Source: JAXGYX01 sp040772065
Lineage (GTDB): Bacteria > Bacillota > Clostridia > Saccharofermentanales > Fastidiosipilaceae
DNA length: 64,000 bases
Direction of reading: 5' to 3'
Assembly (NCBI GenBank): GCA_040772065.1
Contig: JAXGYX010000001.1
Coordinates: 1,488,001 to 1,552,000 of the forward strand
How positions within the stretch are numbered: the stretch's first letter is position 1; each line of letters begins with the position of its first letter. The notes beneath the pieces were generated by a model. It was not told the DNA's origin and searched no databases. It was given only the letters and a program-made list of their open reading frames with translations. Below, one piece after another: positions 7,671-16,687 of this stretch. The translations under genes and the position numbers were made by a program.

Positions 7671-9776
7671 ATGAGTTCGTTGTCGATTGTCCTGATCGCG
7701 TCATTCGCGATTAGTGTGCTCGCCTTTATCGTCGCCTGGCTGCTCTATCGCTGGCTGGTCGGTGTACGGGTTGAGAATGAGAAAGCTCTTGAACTATCCA
7801 AATTGATCCGCGAAGGATCCAACACATTTTTGAGACGAGAGTATTTTTATCTTGGTATTTTTGTGCTCGCCGTCTCCGCTTTGATCTTATTGTTTTTACC
7901 CAAACCCATCTGGCTCGGAAACGCGCTGGACAACATCGTCATGGTCATCGCCTACATCAGCGGCGCAATATTCTCCGCCTTGGCGGGTAAAATCGGCATC
8001 GCCGTCGCTACCAAGGCCAACGTGCGCGCGGCCGAGGCCGCAGCAAAACACGGCATCCGCCTGTCCTTTCTGAGTGGATTTCGCGGTGGCGCAGTCATGG
8101 GCATGGCGGTCGTTGGGGGCTGTCTGTTCGGTGTCTGTGGCGTTTACGCCCTGACCAAGGACGCGACATCTTTGCTGGGATTCAGTTTTGGAGCCAGCAC
8201 ACTGGCGCTGTTCGCCAAGGCGGGCGGCGGCATATTCACCAAAACCGCCGACATCAGCGCCGATCTCGTCGGCAAGGTTGAGCTGGGACTGCCCGAGGAC
8301 GATCCGCGCAATCCGGCTGTCATAGCGGATAACGTTGGAGACAACGTCGGCGACGTCGCGGGAATGGGAGCGGACTTGTTCGACTCCAACGTGGCGGCGA
8401 TGGCGGCAGCCTTGGTCATGGGAATCACGCTTGACGCCCAGACCGGCGCGCAGACCAACACAACCGCTGTTTTCGCCTACGCAGCAGCGGGACTGTTCGC
8501 TTCGATCATCGGCGTGGCCACGGCCAGACTCAAAGAAGGAACCAGCCCAACGGTGGCACTAAATTCCAGCACCTATGTCACGACAGCCATATATTTGCTG
8601 CTGACCGCGGGATTGACCGCCTTGTATGATTTTTCCTGGCGAGTCTGGGGCGCCGCCGCGATCGGTCTGTCTGTCGGAATAATCATTGGTCTAACGACCG
8701 ATTACTTCACCAATGACGCGCGCCCACCTGTGCGCAACGTCGCCAGGATGTCACAGTCAGGGCCGGCGTTCACAATTCTTTCGGGCATGTCCTATTCGTT
8801 TATCAGTGTGCTGCCCTCGATGATCGGCATCGCACTTGCCGCCTTGAGCGCCTATTTAATCTGCGACCCACTGGGACCGGGCTATGCCATGTATGGTATT
8901 TCCATGGCCGCGGTCGGCATGTTGTCCATCGTCGGCATGATCGTGTCCAACGACGCCTATGGGCCGATCGTCGACAACGCGCGTGGCCTGGTTGAGATGG
9001 CTGATCTGGGCGAGGACGCGCTGGATGTCACCGACGAGCTTGACAGCGCCGGAAACACTGTCAAAGCGATCACCAAAGGGTTTGCGATTGGTGCCGCCGG
9101 TTTAACCGTCATTTCCATGTTGGGAGCTTATATGAACGAGGTGAACGTCGCGGCTATTGAAATGGGGTATATGCAGGCGGGCGAGTCATTCCTTAAAGGG
9201 TTTGATGTCCTCGATCCATTGGTGTTCTTCGGATTGATTGTGGGAGCCGCGATACCGGCCGTATTTTCCGCGATGCTGATGCGCGGAGTTGACAGAAACG
9301 CCGAACGCATGATTGAGGAGATCAATCGACAGTTTGAAGAAATTGACGGTTTGCGCGAAGGAAAAGAAGGCGTGACACCGGAATATGACAAATGCATCGC
9401 CATAGCGACCGATGGCGCTTTGAAGGAGTTGATTCCCGCAGGGTTGTTCGCCATGTTGTCCACACTTGTCGTGGGCTTTATCGGTGGTGTTTCAGCGATC
9501 GGCGGATATCTGGTCGGCAACATCGTGGCGGGATTGTTGATTTCCCTGTTCATGTCGAACGCGGGCGGTCTGTGGGACAACGCGAAGAAATACGTGGAAT
9601 CCGGGAACTTTGGCGGCAAAGGATCGGAAGCACATAAGGCCGCGGTGGTCGGTGACACAGTCGGCGATCCATTCAAAGATACCGCCGGACCTTCGATCAA
9701 CACACAAATAACCGTCATCTCCCTGCTTTCCTCTTTGATGGCGGGAATCTTCCTGTCCTTTTCAATCTTTGGATGA
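7671..9776 (+). CDS. hppA: Membrane proton-translocating pyrophosphatase, K+-independent type
   Basis: Integral membrane enzyme of 701 residues with many transmembrane segments that couples pyrophosphate hydrolysis to cation export, saving energy in anaerobes. The substrate-binding signature TKTADISADLVGKVELG and the following DDPRNPAVIADNVGDNVGDVAG are intact, as is the C-terminal GDTVGDPFKDTAGPSIN. The segment GNTVKAITKG has Lys and Thr at the two positions that are Ala and Gly in K+-dependent enzymes, so it is predicted to be K+-independent and H+-pumping. The start at 7671 has GGAGG 5 bases upstream; the longer frame from 7611 has no ribosome site. Confidence 0.95.
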   Translation: MSSLSIVLIASFAISVLAFIVAWLLYRWLVGVRVENEKALELSKLIREGSNTFLRREYFYLGIFVLAVSALILLFLPKPIWLGNALDNIVMVIAYISGAIFSALAGKIGIAVATKANVRAAEAAAKHGIRLSFLSGFRGGAVMGMAVVGGCLFGVCGVYALTKDATSLLGFSFGASTLALFAKAGGGIFTKTADISADLVGKVELGLPEDDPRNPAVIADNVGDNVGDVAGMGADLFDSNVAAMAAALVMGITLDAQTGAQTNTTAVFAYAAAGLFASIIGVATARLKEGTSPTVALNSSTYVTTAIYLLLTAGLTALYDFSWRVWGAAAIGLSVGIIIGLTTDYFTNDARPPVRNVARMSQSGPAFTILSGMSYSFISVLPSMIGIALAALSAYLICDPLGPGYAMYGISMAAVGMLSIVGMIVSNDAYGPIVDNARGLVEMADLGEDALDVTDELDSAGNTVKAITKGFAIGAAGLTVISMLGAYMNEVNVAAIEMGYMQAGESFLKGFDVLDPLVFFGLIVGAAIPAVFSAMLMRGVDRNAERMIEEINRQFEEIDGLREGKEGVTPEYDKCIAIATDGALKELIPAGLFAMLSTLVVGFIGGVSAIGGYLVGNIVAGLLISLFMSNAGGLWDNAKKYVESGNFGGKGSEAHKAAVVGDTVGDPFKDTAGPSINTQITVISLLSSLMAGIFLSFSIFG

Positions 9777-9878
9777 CAGGCGAGCTTCCGCTATCCAAGT
9801 CCGCTATCCAAGAGAGAGACGGTCGGGGAACCAATCCGGTTGCGATCCAAAATTCGATCCGGGTATCCGCCCCGAAAG

Positions 9879-12794
9879 TCAATTCGATATCGGATTGTCC
9901 TCTCCGCCGAGGACGGCGCGCTTGAACGCGTTGCCCCGCTCGGCGAAATTCTCATAATGATTATAGCTGGAAGCGGCCGGCGAGAGCAGACAAATGGCGC
10001 CCGGACGGGTATGCCGGAACGCGAGCTCCACCGCCGCTTCCATCTCCCCCACCTCATAAATCTCAGGGTGGGGATCATGGGCCGCGCAGAGCCTCGCCAA
10101 AATCGTTCCCGTATCCGGCAGACAGATCAATACGCGCACCGATGAGGAACGGATAAAGTCCGCGAAATCAGAATAGTCCAGCCCTCGATCCATTCCACCC
10201 ACAATCAACGTCTCCACCGTTTCGAGTGTCTCAATCGCAAGGATCGCCGACTCGGGTATAGTCGCGATTGAATCGTTGTAAAACTCAATTCCGCGGACTG
10301 TGCCGATGGGCTCCATGCGATGAGGTATGCCGGGGTAGCGCCGCACACCCTGGGCGACGGCGTTTTCATCCACGCCGGCCGCCAGCGCCGCCGCCGCCGC
10401 CAAGGCCGCATCACACGCGTTGTGCAATCCTCGCAAAGCCTTGTTTGCATTATGGAACAACAGGCGCCCATTTCTTTCACAAGCGACGACGTCATAGCGA
10501 TATTCCGGCAGGGGCGTATCACCGTGATCAACAAAAGAATCCGAGGCCGCGCTGTCATCCATTCTCTTGCGACCGACCGAGACGATCCGTCCGCCGGCGA
10601 GAGGCAGAGCTTTCTCCACGATCTCCGGTTGATCCGCGTTAAGCACAAACATATCATCTTCTTTTTGACCGCGCACAATGTTCAATTTGCTGTCGACGTA
10701 TTCCTCATACGAACGATAATGATCCAGATGTTCGTGATAAAAATTTGTGATGACTGCGACATGTGGCGCCCGAGTTACAAATTGCAGTTGATGCGAGGAC
10801 AGCTCGAGAGCGACCCGGCTGTCAGCGGTCAGGGCGTCCATCCGCTCAAAAATCGGCGTCCCTATGTTGCCCAACAGTTCAGCTTTAAAACCGGCGCAGC
10901 GCAACATTTCGTAGATCAGGCTGGTGGTGGTCGATTTCCCCTTTGTGCCCGTGACGCCAATTACCTTGCGTGTCGGTCCAAACCTCAAAAACAAATCGAC
11001 CTGCCCCGTGATCTCCGTATTGGGGAAGGCGGCCAACACCCCGGGGCGCAACCATTTCTCGGTATGTGCGGCGAACGAGATGCCCGGGCTTTTCAGCACG
11101 ATGTCATACTCGCCTAAAGAGTCCATATATGTCTCACCTGTAAGCAGCTCCGGACCGCAAGGAAGAGAGCGAACCAACGCTTCCGGTATGTGAATCTCGT
11201 TTTTATCCGCGACGGCAACAGCCACGGGTCGCACCGAACGCAGGTGCTTGGTAATCCACTCGAGCGATGAGTGGCCCTCGCGTCCGTAACCCAATATTAA
11301 AATTTTCTTGTCGCGCAGATAGTCTGCCACCGATAAGCGGTTCATATCTTCCAAAAGCGGCAAAAATTCCGCCGGCACTCTGTTTCTGGTATGAAAAGTG
11401 GTGAGCGGATCCGGCCAAAGCGGATCGTTATATGGAAACCCTTCGCTGTCAAGGCAGACTCCGCCAATCGTGCCATCCACACACTGCCCAAGGTAACGTT
11501 TCAACAGCACCGGCAAATCAGCTCCGGCAGCGCCCTTCGAACGCTGTTGACCGATGCCCGGTCCATTCAGATCGCGCCAACGCCCGATCAACAAGTTCAG
11601 CGCGTATCTCACCTCGCCGACCGTCCCGACACATTCAAAAGCCTTGACCTCCACCGCTCCATCCAACTGATCCAGCACATCGGCCAACCTCTCATCGGCG
11701 AACATGTCTTTTCCAAAAATCTTTGTGGCCGTGTCAAAACCGACAAATGGCGCGATCATGATCGCGATGAACAGGCATTTGGCGCATTCTCCACACCAGA
11801 TGTTTTGTTTGCTACCCACATTGCATGAGCGAAACACATTGAAATATTGGGAATGGGATGCGAAGTCGCGGGCAATGCACAGTTCATTGAAAGGGCGCAA
11901 CAGGCTGAAATAGAAAATCGGTACACCTAAGTAATTCCGCGCGTAATTCTGAAACGCCTCTTCAAATTCCGACGTCTTGCTGAATTGATGATTGACGTCG
12001 GTCCCCGGCACACTCGACTCATTCGCCGACGCTTCGTTGGACAACACAATATATTCCGCGCCCACAAGATATGCGCAATAATAAGCGGTGAACGCGACCA
12101 CTGCGGAGAACGGTGTGTGTCCGTTCAGATAGCCACGGCGATTCAATTCCAGCATCATCGGATCCAACGTCCGCCGCGGGCACAGCTGTTCGCTATCTTT
12201 GTAACCCGCGATCCGCATGCAGTCCCGCGCAGCCCGCGTCGGATTGATCGCGAAAGTCAGGTTGTTGTCTTTCAATGTAGACAGTCGCTCCAAAGTGACA
12301 ACCGAGTCTTTGCCCCCTCCAACCGGAATTAAATTTAGTTCCGCCGATCGCCACTCCGCGTCCGCCCGGCGCGCGTCATGGTCGCTGCGCAAGGTGGTCA
12401 CCTGTATTGTCATAAATGTCTCAAAATCCGCCGCGATTTTATTTTGGTAAAAAAACTCACCCAAGCCGCCGAAATAGAGGTCCTTCCACCAGGCGATCTG
12501 CCCGGCGTTCAACCCACCGCACTCGATCACCACGTGAGGCGAACAGGTGGTCTTCCAATAACTCACCAATTCAACCATGCCCATGGAAAAAGCCAGCTCA
12601 TGCGCGGTGCGGGACAAAGGATCGTTCAACAGTTCCAAATGTTCGGTCGGGATGTTTATTTCAGGATGGAAGTCAGCCAATCCGGGAATTTCAAAATGCC
12701 AGACAATTCTCACCGTTTTATTTTCAAAAAACATGTCAAAGGACTTGTAAATGAATACCGGCCAGATATCTCTGAGCTCCTGATAGGTTTTCAT
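9879..12794 (-). CDS. murL-murD: Fusion of MurL (UDP-MurNAc-L-Ala-L-Glu epimerase) with a MurD-type ligase
   Basis: One uninterrupted frame of 971 residues. Residues 1 to about 450 match MurL: the adenylating loop VGGGKDSVVTLE (158-169), SNEASANES (252-260), PGTDVNHQFSK, FSLLRPFNELCIARDFA, and WCGECAKC (333-340), then FECVG. Residues about 490-971 are a Mur ligase: GYGREG, P-loop GTKGKSTTT (616-624), ELSSHQL, NFYHEHLDHY, the carbamylated-Lys position in DSKLN, HRME, and SPAASSYNHYENF at the end. In Xanthomonas, MurD2 adds L-Glu and MurL epimerises it to D-Glu; here both would be one chain. The ligase has NDSIATIP where classical MurD has NDSKATN, which fits the MurD2 type. Cytoplasmic, cell wall precursor synthesis. 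Confidence 0.88.
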   Translation of the reverse strand: MKTYQELRDIWPVFIYKSFDMFFENKTVRIVWHFEIPGLADFHPEINIPTEHLELLNDPLSRTAHELAFSMGMVELVSYWKTTCSPHVVIECGGLNAGQIAWWKDLYFGGLGEFFYQNKIAADFETFMTIQVTTLRSDHDARRADAEWRSAELNLIPVGGGKDSVVTLERLSTLKDNNLTFAINPTRAARDCMRIAGYKDSEQLCPRRTLDPMMLELNRRGYLNGHTPFSAVVAFTAYYCAYLVGAEYIVLSNEASANESSVPGTDVNHQFSKTSEFEEAFQNYARNYLGVPIFYFSLLRPFNELCIARDFASHSQYFNVFRSCNVGSKQNIWCGECAKCLFIAIMIAPFVGFDTATKIFGKDMFADERLADVLDQLDGAVEVKAFECVGTVGEVRYALNLLIGRWRDLNGPGIGQQRSKGAAGADLPVLLKRYLGQCVDGTIGGVCLDSEGFPYNDPLWPDPLTTFHTRNRVPAEFLPLLEDMNRLSVADYLRDKKILILGYGREGHSSLEWITKHLRSVRPVAVAVADKNEIHIPEALVRSLPCGPELLTGETYMDSLGEYDIVLKSPGISFAAHTEKWLRPGVLAAFPNTEITGQVDLFLRFGPTRKVIGVTGTKGKSTTTSLIYEMLRCAGFKAELLGNIGTPIFERMDALTADSRVALELSSHQLQFVTRAPHVAVITNFYHEHLDHYRSYEEYVDSKLNIVRGQKEDDMFVLNADQPEIVEKALPLAGGRIVSVGRKRMDDSAASDSFVDHGDTPLPEYRYDVVACERNGRLLFHNANKALRGLHNACDAALAAAAALAAGVDENAVAQGVRRYPGIPHRMEPIGTVRGIEFYNDSIATIPESAILAIETLETVETLIVGGMDRGLDYSDFADFIRSSSVRVLICLPDTGTILARLCAAHDPHPEIYEVGEMEAAVELAFRHTRPGAICLLSPAASSYNHYENFAERGNAFKRAVLGGEDNPISN

Positions 12795-12979
12795 ATGCGT
12801 GATTGTGACAAGGTCAACCGAGCCGGATCGGCCAAGCGCCCCGCGCTCCTTTCATTTATGGCAGTTCTCCACTGCTATGTAGTTCATTATACCGTTCAAC
12901 CGAGGCGAAGACTGGTAAAATATGCCTTGACACTCGATAATCTGATATTGACAATGAATGGTAGGAGGAAGGAAAGGAA

Positions 12980-13576
12980 ATGAATTTCGATCAAGTCTGC
13001 GAACAAAGTGGCCTACAGCGGGAAACCGTTCGGTATTACGTTGAGTCCAAGCTGCTCGCCCCCCTTTTTCCGCGCCGTTATCTCCCCGAAGAGGGCGAAT
13101 ACGCGGATGAGGATGTCGCGCGTTTGCAGGCGATCGCCAATCTGCGGCGCTTGAATTTCAGCATCGACGACATTCGGCTGTTATTGCTGGACCCCACAAA
13201 GAGCAAACAGCTCACCGAATCACACGTGGAGGAATTGGTCGACACTCAAACCATCACCGCTCAACGCCAAGAATATTTGAATCAACTGGCACCCTCTAAG
13301 TTTGAAACCAGTGATCAAATAATTGATTATTATCAAAATTTGAATATAGACATTCCGCTTCCGCGCCGCGACATCAATCAGGACGAAGGACAAAAAGTTC
13401 GTTCCGACATCGCCGAGCGGACTCAACAAATCGAGGAGCTTCTGGAACAATTGAACAAGTCCGAACATCGGCGCAAAACAACGAATCGTGTCTTGCTTGT
13501 TCTCGTGATCTTATTTCTGCTCACTCTGGGTTGGATCATCGCGCCGATTTGGATGGTTTATCTGCCCAAACCTTAG
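12980..13576 (+). CDS. MerR-like regulator with a C-terminal membrane anchor
   Basis: 198 residues. The N-terminal 70 residues form a MerR-type winged helix (CEQSGLQRETVRYYVESKLL, then YADEDVARLQAIANLRRLNFSIDDIRLLL). The middle is a charged, probably coiled segment, and the C-terminus has one strongly hydrophobic span (VLLVLVILFLLTLGWIIAP) after a basic stretch, so the DNA-binding domain would be tethered to the inner face of the membrane. GGAAAGGA precedes the ATG closely. It lies next to a secreted wall amidase and opposite murL-murD, suggesting a cell-envelope role; the signal is unknown. Confidence 0.75.
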   Translation: MNFDQVCEQSGLQRETVRYYVESKLLAPLFPRRYLPEEGEYADEDVARLQAIANLRRLNFSIDDIRLLLLDPTKSKQLTESHVEELVDTQTITAQRQEYLNQLAPSKFETSDQIIDYYQNLNIDIPLPRRDINQDEGQKVRSDIAERTQQIEELLEQLNKSEHRRKTTNRVLLVLVILFLLTLGWIIAPIWMVYLPKP

Positions 13577-13656
13577 GCCTCGCCGTCCAATTGTGTCAAG
13601 CGCTTCGTGCAATGAAAAGGAGAAGGACATTCGACCGTTACAAGGTTTTTGTCCAA

Positions 13657-14988
13657 ATGATTATGCGAAAACGAATTGTCGGGCTGTGTGCCTGTGTTGT
13701 GCTCCTCGGCCTTCAACTTACGGCTTGCGTGGGCGGAGTGGATTCGAGTGATTCTTCCATATTGACACCCATTCCACTAGATCAGGTCACCATCGACGTG
13801 GTCAGCTCAGCCACAACCTCCGATCCGGGCGCCGTCAATCCATTGGACAGCATGGCTGTGACTTCGCTGGAAGTCTCAGCCGACGCATTCGATGAGCACC
13901 CGACCGATACCTGGACTCAATGGCCGGCGGAAAATAGCTTGCCCTGGCAGCTCCATTTGGACATGTCCGTCTATGAGAATCGTGCCCGAACCGAGCAGGC
14001 GCTCGACGGCATCACCGTTATTTTAGATCCGGGCCACGGTGGTAAAGATCCGGGAGCGATCGCCAACGATGAGACCGGAGTGGAAATTTTAGAGAAAGAT
14101 CTCAACTTGCAAATCGCTTCGAAAATGGAGTCCGAGCTGCGAAAACTGGGCGCCAAGGTGATCATGACACGCCAAAATGACAGTTGGGTATCCTTGTATC
14201 AGCGTGTCGTGGTTGCGGGAAATGCGTCCTTGGAACAATGGGTGTCGGCAGCGACGAGTTCCGGTGTGGACGTCTCCTGGGTAAACCCTTTGATTAACAA
14301 TATGCAGGTCGTCTACGACATCAATGATGACACCTTGGAGAGCGAGGGGCGTGGCATGTTCCAGGGCATGGGTGTCAACTCCGATGTGCGAACCTTGTTT
14401 GACGCCGAGCGTCAGACGCCGAACATTATTTACATCTCTGTCCACTGCAACAGCACGAAATTGAATCCCGACACCAACCATGGCCTGCAGGTGTATTACA
14501 GCACCAACCAGTCGATCCACGAAGCCGAAAACGAGAGCATTATGACCCGACCCGACGATCCTGACATCTTGCCCATCAATCCAAACTACCAATGGTATGA
14601 TGATCAATCCAGACAACGACTTGCCGAACTCGTGTTTAGTCACACGACAGGACAACTTCCGGACTTGTTAAATCATGGTGTAAATGGAATACGGACCGGA
14701 AACTACGCCTTCACCCGTGAGATAAACATCCCCTCGATTCTGCTCGAATGCGGATACATGAGCAGCCCCGAAAATTTGGCCCTCCTGATGGATGATGTCA
14801 GTCAACAAAAATTGGCGGAAGGCCTGGCGGATGCGGTATATCAGTATTTTTGCCCTCAGGTTGTCGACGAGGTCGACTCCGAACCCGTCACAGGTGCCAA
14901 TTTGTCGACTCCCGAGCAGAATGAAAGCGTGATCGCCGACAGCGACTCGCAACCCGGCGAATCGCTAACGGAAACCACGCTTCCCTAA
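13657..14988 (+). CDS. N-acetylmuramoyl-L-alanine amidase (Amidase_3), lipoprotein
   Basis: Cleaves the bond between muramic acid and the peptide stem. A lipoprotein signal peptide ends at LQLTAC, so the enzyme should be anchored outside the membrane. The catalytic domain begins at VILDPGHGGKDPGAI and continues with EKDLNLQIASKM, a long insertion, YISVHCNSTKLN with the second zinc His, and ILLECGYMSSPENLALL with the catalytic Glu. The tail is Ser/Glu rich. The start is uncertain: ATG at 13657 gives the tidiest signal peptide; in-frame ATGs at 13612 and 13663 also exist and the frame opens at 13531 inside the merR gene. AGGAGAAGG lies 34 bases upstream of 13657, too far to decide. Confidence 0.85.
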   Translation: MIMRKRIVGLCACVVLLGLQLTACVGGVDSSDSSILTPIPLDQVTIDVVSSATTSDPGAVNPLDSMAVTSLEVSADAFDEHPTDTWTQWPAENSLPWQLHLDMSVYENRARTEQALDGITVILDPGHGGKDPGAIANDETGVEILEKDLNLQIASKMESELRKLGAKVIMTRQNDSWVSLYQRVVVAGNASLEQWVSAATSSGVDVSWVNPLINNMQVVYDINDDTLESEGRGMFQGMGVNSDVRTLFDAERQTPNIIYISVHCNSTKLNPDTNHGLQVYYSTNQSIHEAENESIMTRPDDPDILPINPNYQWYDDQSRQRLAELVFSHTTGQLPDLLNHGVNGIRTGNYAFTREINIPSILLECGYMSSPENLALLMDDVSQQKLAEGLADAVYQYFCPQVVDEVDSEPVTGANLSTPEQNESVIADSDSQPGESLTETTLP

Positions 14989-15058
14989 ACAAATTCGATT
15001 ATCAAAGAGGTCTGCGCGGGCCTACGCGCTGTGACACGCCAACCACAGCCCTCATGAA

Positions 15059-16663
15059 TTATTGATTGTTTTTCGCCGCTGCGAAGACCAGATCCTCCTT
15101 GGTTTTGCTGGCGGCTTTCGCATGCTCAAACTCCGCTTGAATCTCCGCGGATGGCTTCTTGGTTAGTAGGGAAACAATCACAATCGCCAGGCAGGAAATT
15201 AGAAAAGCCGGCAGCAGCTCATACACATCCAGCGCTCCACCCAGCGGACGCAGCAACAGCTTCCAGATGAAAACCATAGAGCCGCCCGCGACCATGCCGG
15301 CGACCGCGCCCGAACGAGTGACCCGCTTCCAAAACAGCAGGAACAACATGATCGGTCCAAAAGTGGCGCCGAATCCCGCCCAGGCAAATGATACCACCTG
15401 GAAAATAATTGAATTTTCATCCAACGCGATGAGCATCGCAACGATCGAGATCAACACCAAGGTGACGCGCGACACGATCATGACATGTCTGTCGGTCGCG
15501 TCTTTTTTGAATACACCTTGATACAGGTTTTTCGCGACGGAAGACGAAGCGATCAGCAGATAGGAATCCGACGAGCTGATCGTCGCGGCTAAAATACCCG
15601 CCATCACCAGTCCGGCAAGAACCGCCGGCAACAGATTGGTGGACATGACGATGAGTATGTTTTCCGACTGAGAGGCTGTGCCCAACGCCGTCGGAAACAG
15701 CGCTCTGCCCATGATTCCCATGACAACCGCGGCGAACAACGAGATAAATACCCAAACCGTCGCGATGCGTCGGGAAGCGGTCAACTCATTTTTATGACGG
15801 ATCGCCATGAAACGCAGCAGTACCTGGGGCATGCCGAAATAGCCGAGCCCCCATGACATCGTCGAGACGATGGTCCTTAACGTGTAAGGCGTGGCCGTGG
15901 GCTCAAACTGGGGCACACCCGCCTGCACTACCTGGGCTCCGTCTTTCAGCACCGGAGACGCCATGCCGAAAAATTCCAAAAATCCCGGAAATGCGCGTAC
16001 ATTCTCAACAACCTGACCCACTCCACCGGCCGCGATAATCGCAGTGCCGACGATGGTGACCAACGCGAAAATCATCACGATCGCCTGAATGAAATCGGAC
16101 ACACTTTCGGCGAGGAAACCACCGATCACGGTGTACAGCACAACAAACACCGCTCCGATCAGCATCGCTAAAAAATAGGAAATATTAAATAACGCGCTGA
16201 ACAATTTGCCAACCGTCACAAAACAGCTCGAGGCGTATACAGTGAAAAACACCAGTATGAACAACGCCGAGACCGTCATCAGCACCGGTTTCTCCTCTTT
16301 AAATCGTTTCGAGAAGAACTCCGGCAAAGTGATGGAGTTGCCGGCGACCTCCGAATAACAGCGCAGGCGTTTGCTGACGATCAGCCAATTGATATAGGTG
16401 CCAAGGCCCAGTCCGAGCGCCGTCCAGAACGCATCGGACAGGCCCATCCAGTACGCGACGCCCGGCAGTCCCATCAACAGCCAGCCGCTCATGTCGGACG
16501 CTTCGGCGCTCATGGCCGTGACCCAGGGTCCCAAAGTCCTTCCCCCCAGAAAGAAGTTTTCCGTGCTGGCGTTGGCGCGTTTAAAAAAGAACACACCCAC
16601 ACCAATGATGATCAACATGTACGCGATCATCGTGATCATAATTTTGATTTGATCATGACTCAT
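15059..16663 (-). CDS. putP: Sodium/proline symporter
   Basis: Sodium:solute symporter family, 534 residues with about 13 membrane spans. NFFLGGRTLGPWVTAMSAEASDMSGWLLMGLPG is the PutP-type N-terminal signature with the Na+ site; the later AGILAATISSSDSYLLIASSSVAKNLY is the family's second signature. AGGAG lies 7 bases before the ATG. An IS6-like element is inserted 16 bases upstream of the ATG, immediately beyond the ribosome site, so the native promoter has been displaced and expression may depend on the IS. Confidence 0.92.
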   Translation of the reverse strand: MSHDQIKIMITMIAYMLIIIGVGVFFFKRANASTENFFLGGRTLGPWVTAMSAEASDMSGWLLMGLPGVAYWMGLSDAFWTALGLGLGTYINWLIVSKRLRCYSEVAGNSITLPEFFSKRFKEEKPVLMTVSALFILVFFTVYASSCFVTVGKLFSALFNISYFLAMLIGAVFVVLYTVIGGFLAESVSDFIQAIVMIFALVTIVGTAIIAAGGVGQVVENVRAFPGFLEFFGMASPVLKDGAQVVQAGVPQFEPTATPYTLRTIVSTMSWGLGYFGMPQVLLRFMAIRHKNELTASRRIATVWVFISLFAAVVMGIMGRALFPTALGTASQSENILIVMSTNLLPAVLAGLVMAGILAATISSSDSYLLIASSSVAKNLYQGVFKKDATDRHVMIVSRVTLVLISIVAMLIALDENSIIFQVVSFAWAGFGATFGPIMLFLLFWKRVTRSGAVAGMVAGGSMVFIWKLLLRPLGGALDVYELLPAFLISCLAIVIVSLLTKKPSAEIQAEFEHAKAASKTKEDLVFAAAKNNQ

Positions 16664-16687
16664 ACCTTTTCTCCTTGTGAATAATTT

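Noticed and set aside
9879..12794. N-terminal half as a tRNA thiolation or asparagine/NAD synthase-type PP-loop enzyme
   Set aside because: Although GGGKDS is a PP-loop motif, the SNE, PGTxxVNHQ, SLLRP, WCGxCxKC and FECVG motifs match MurL specifically, and the MurD fusion agrees.
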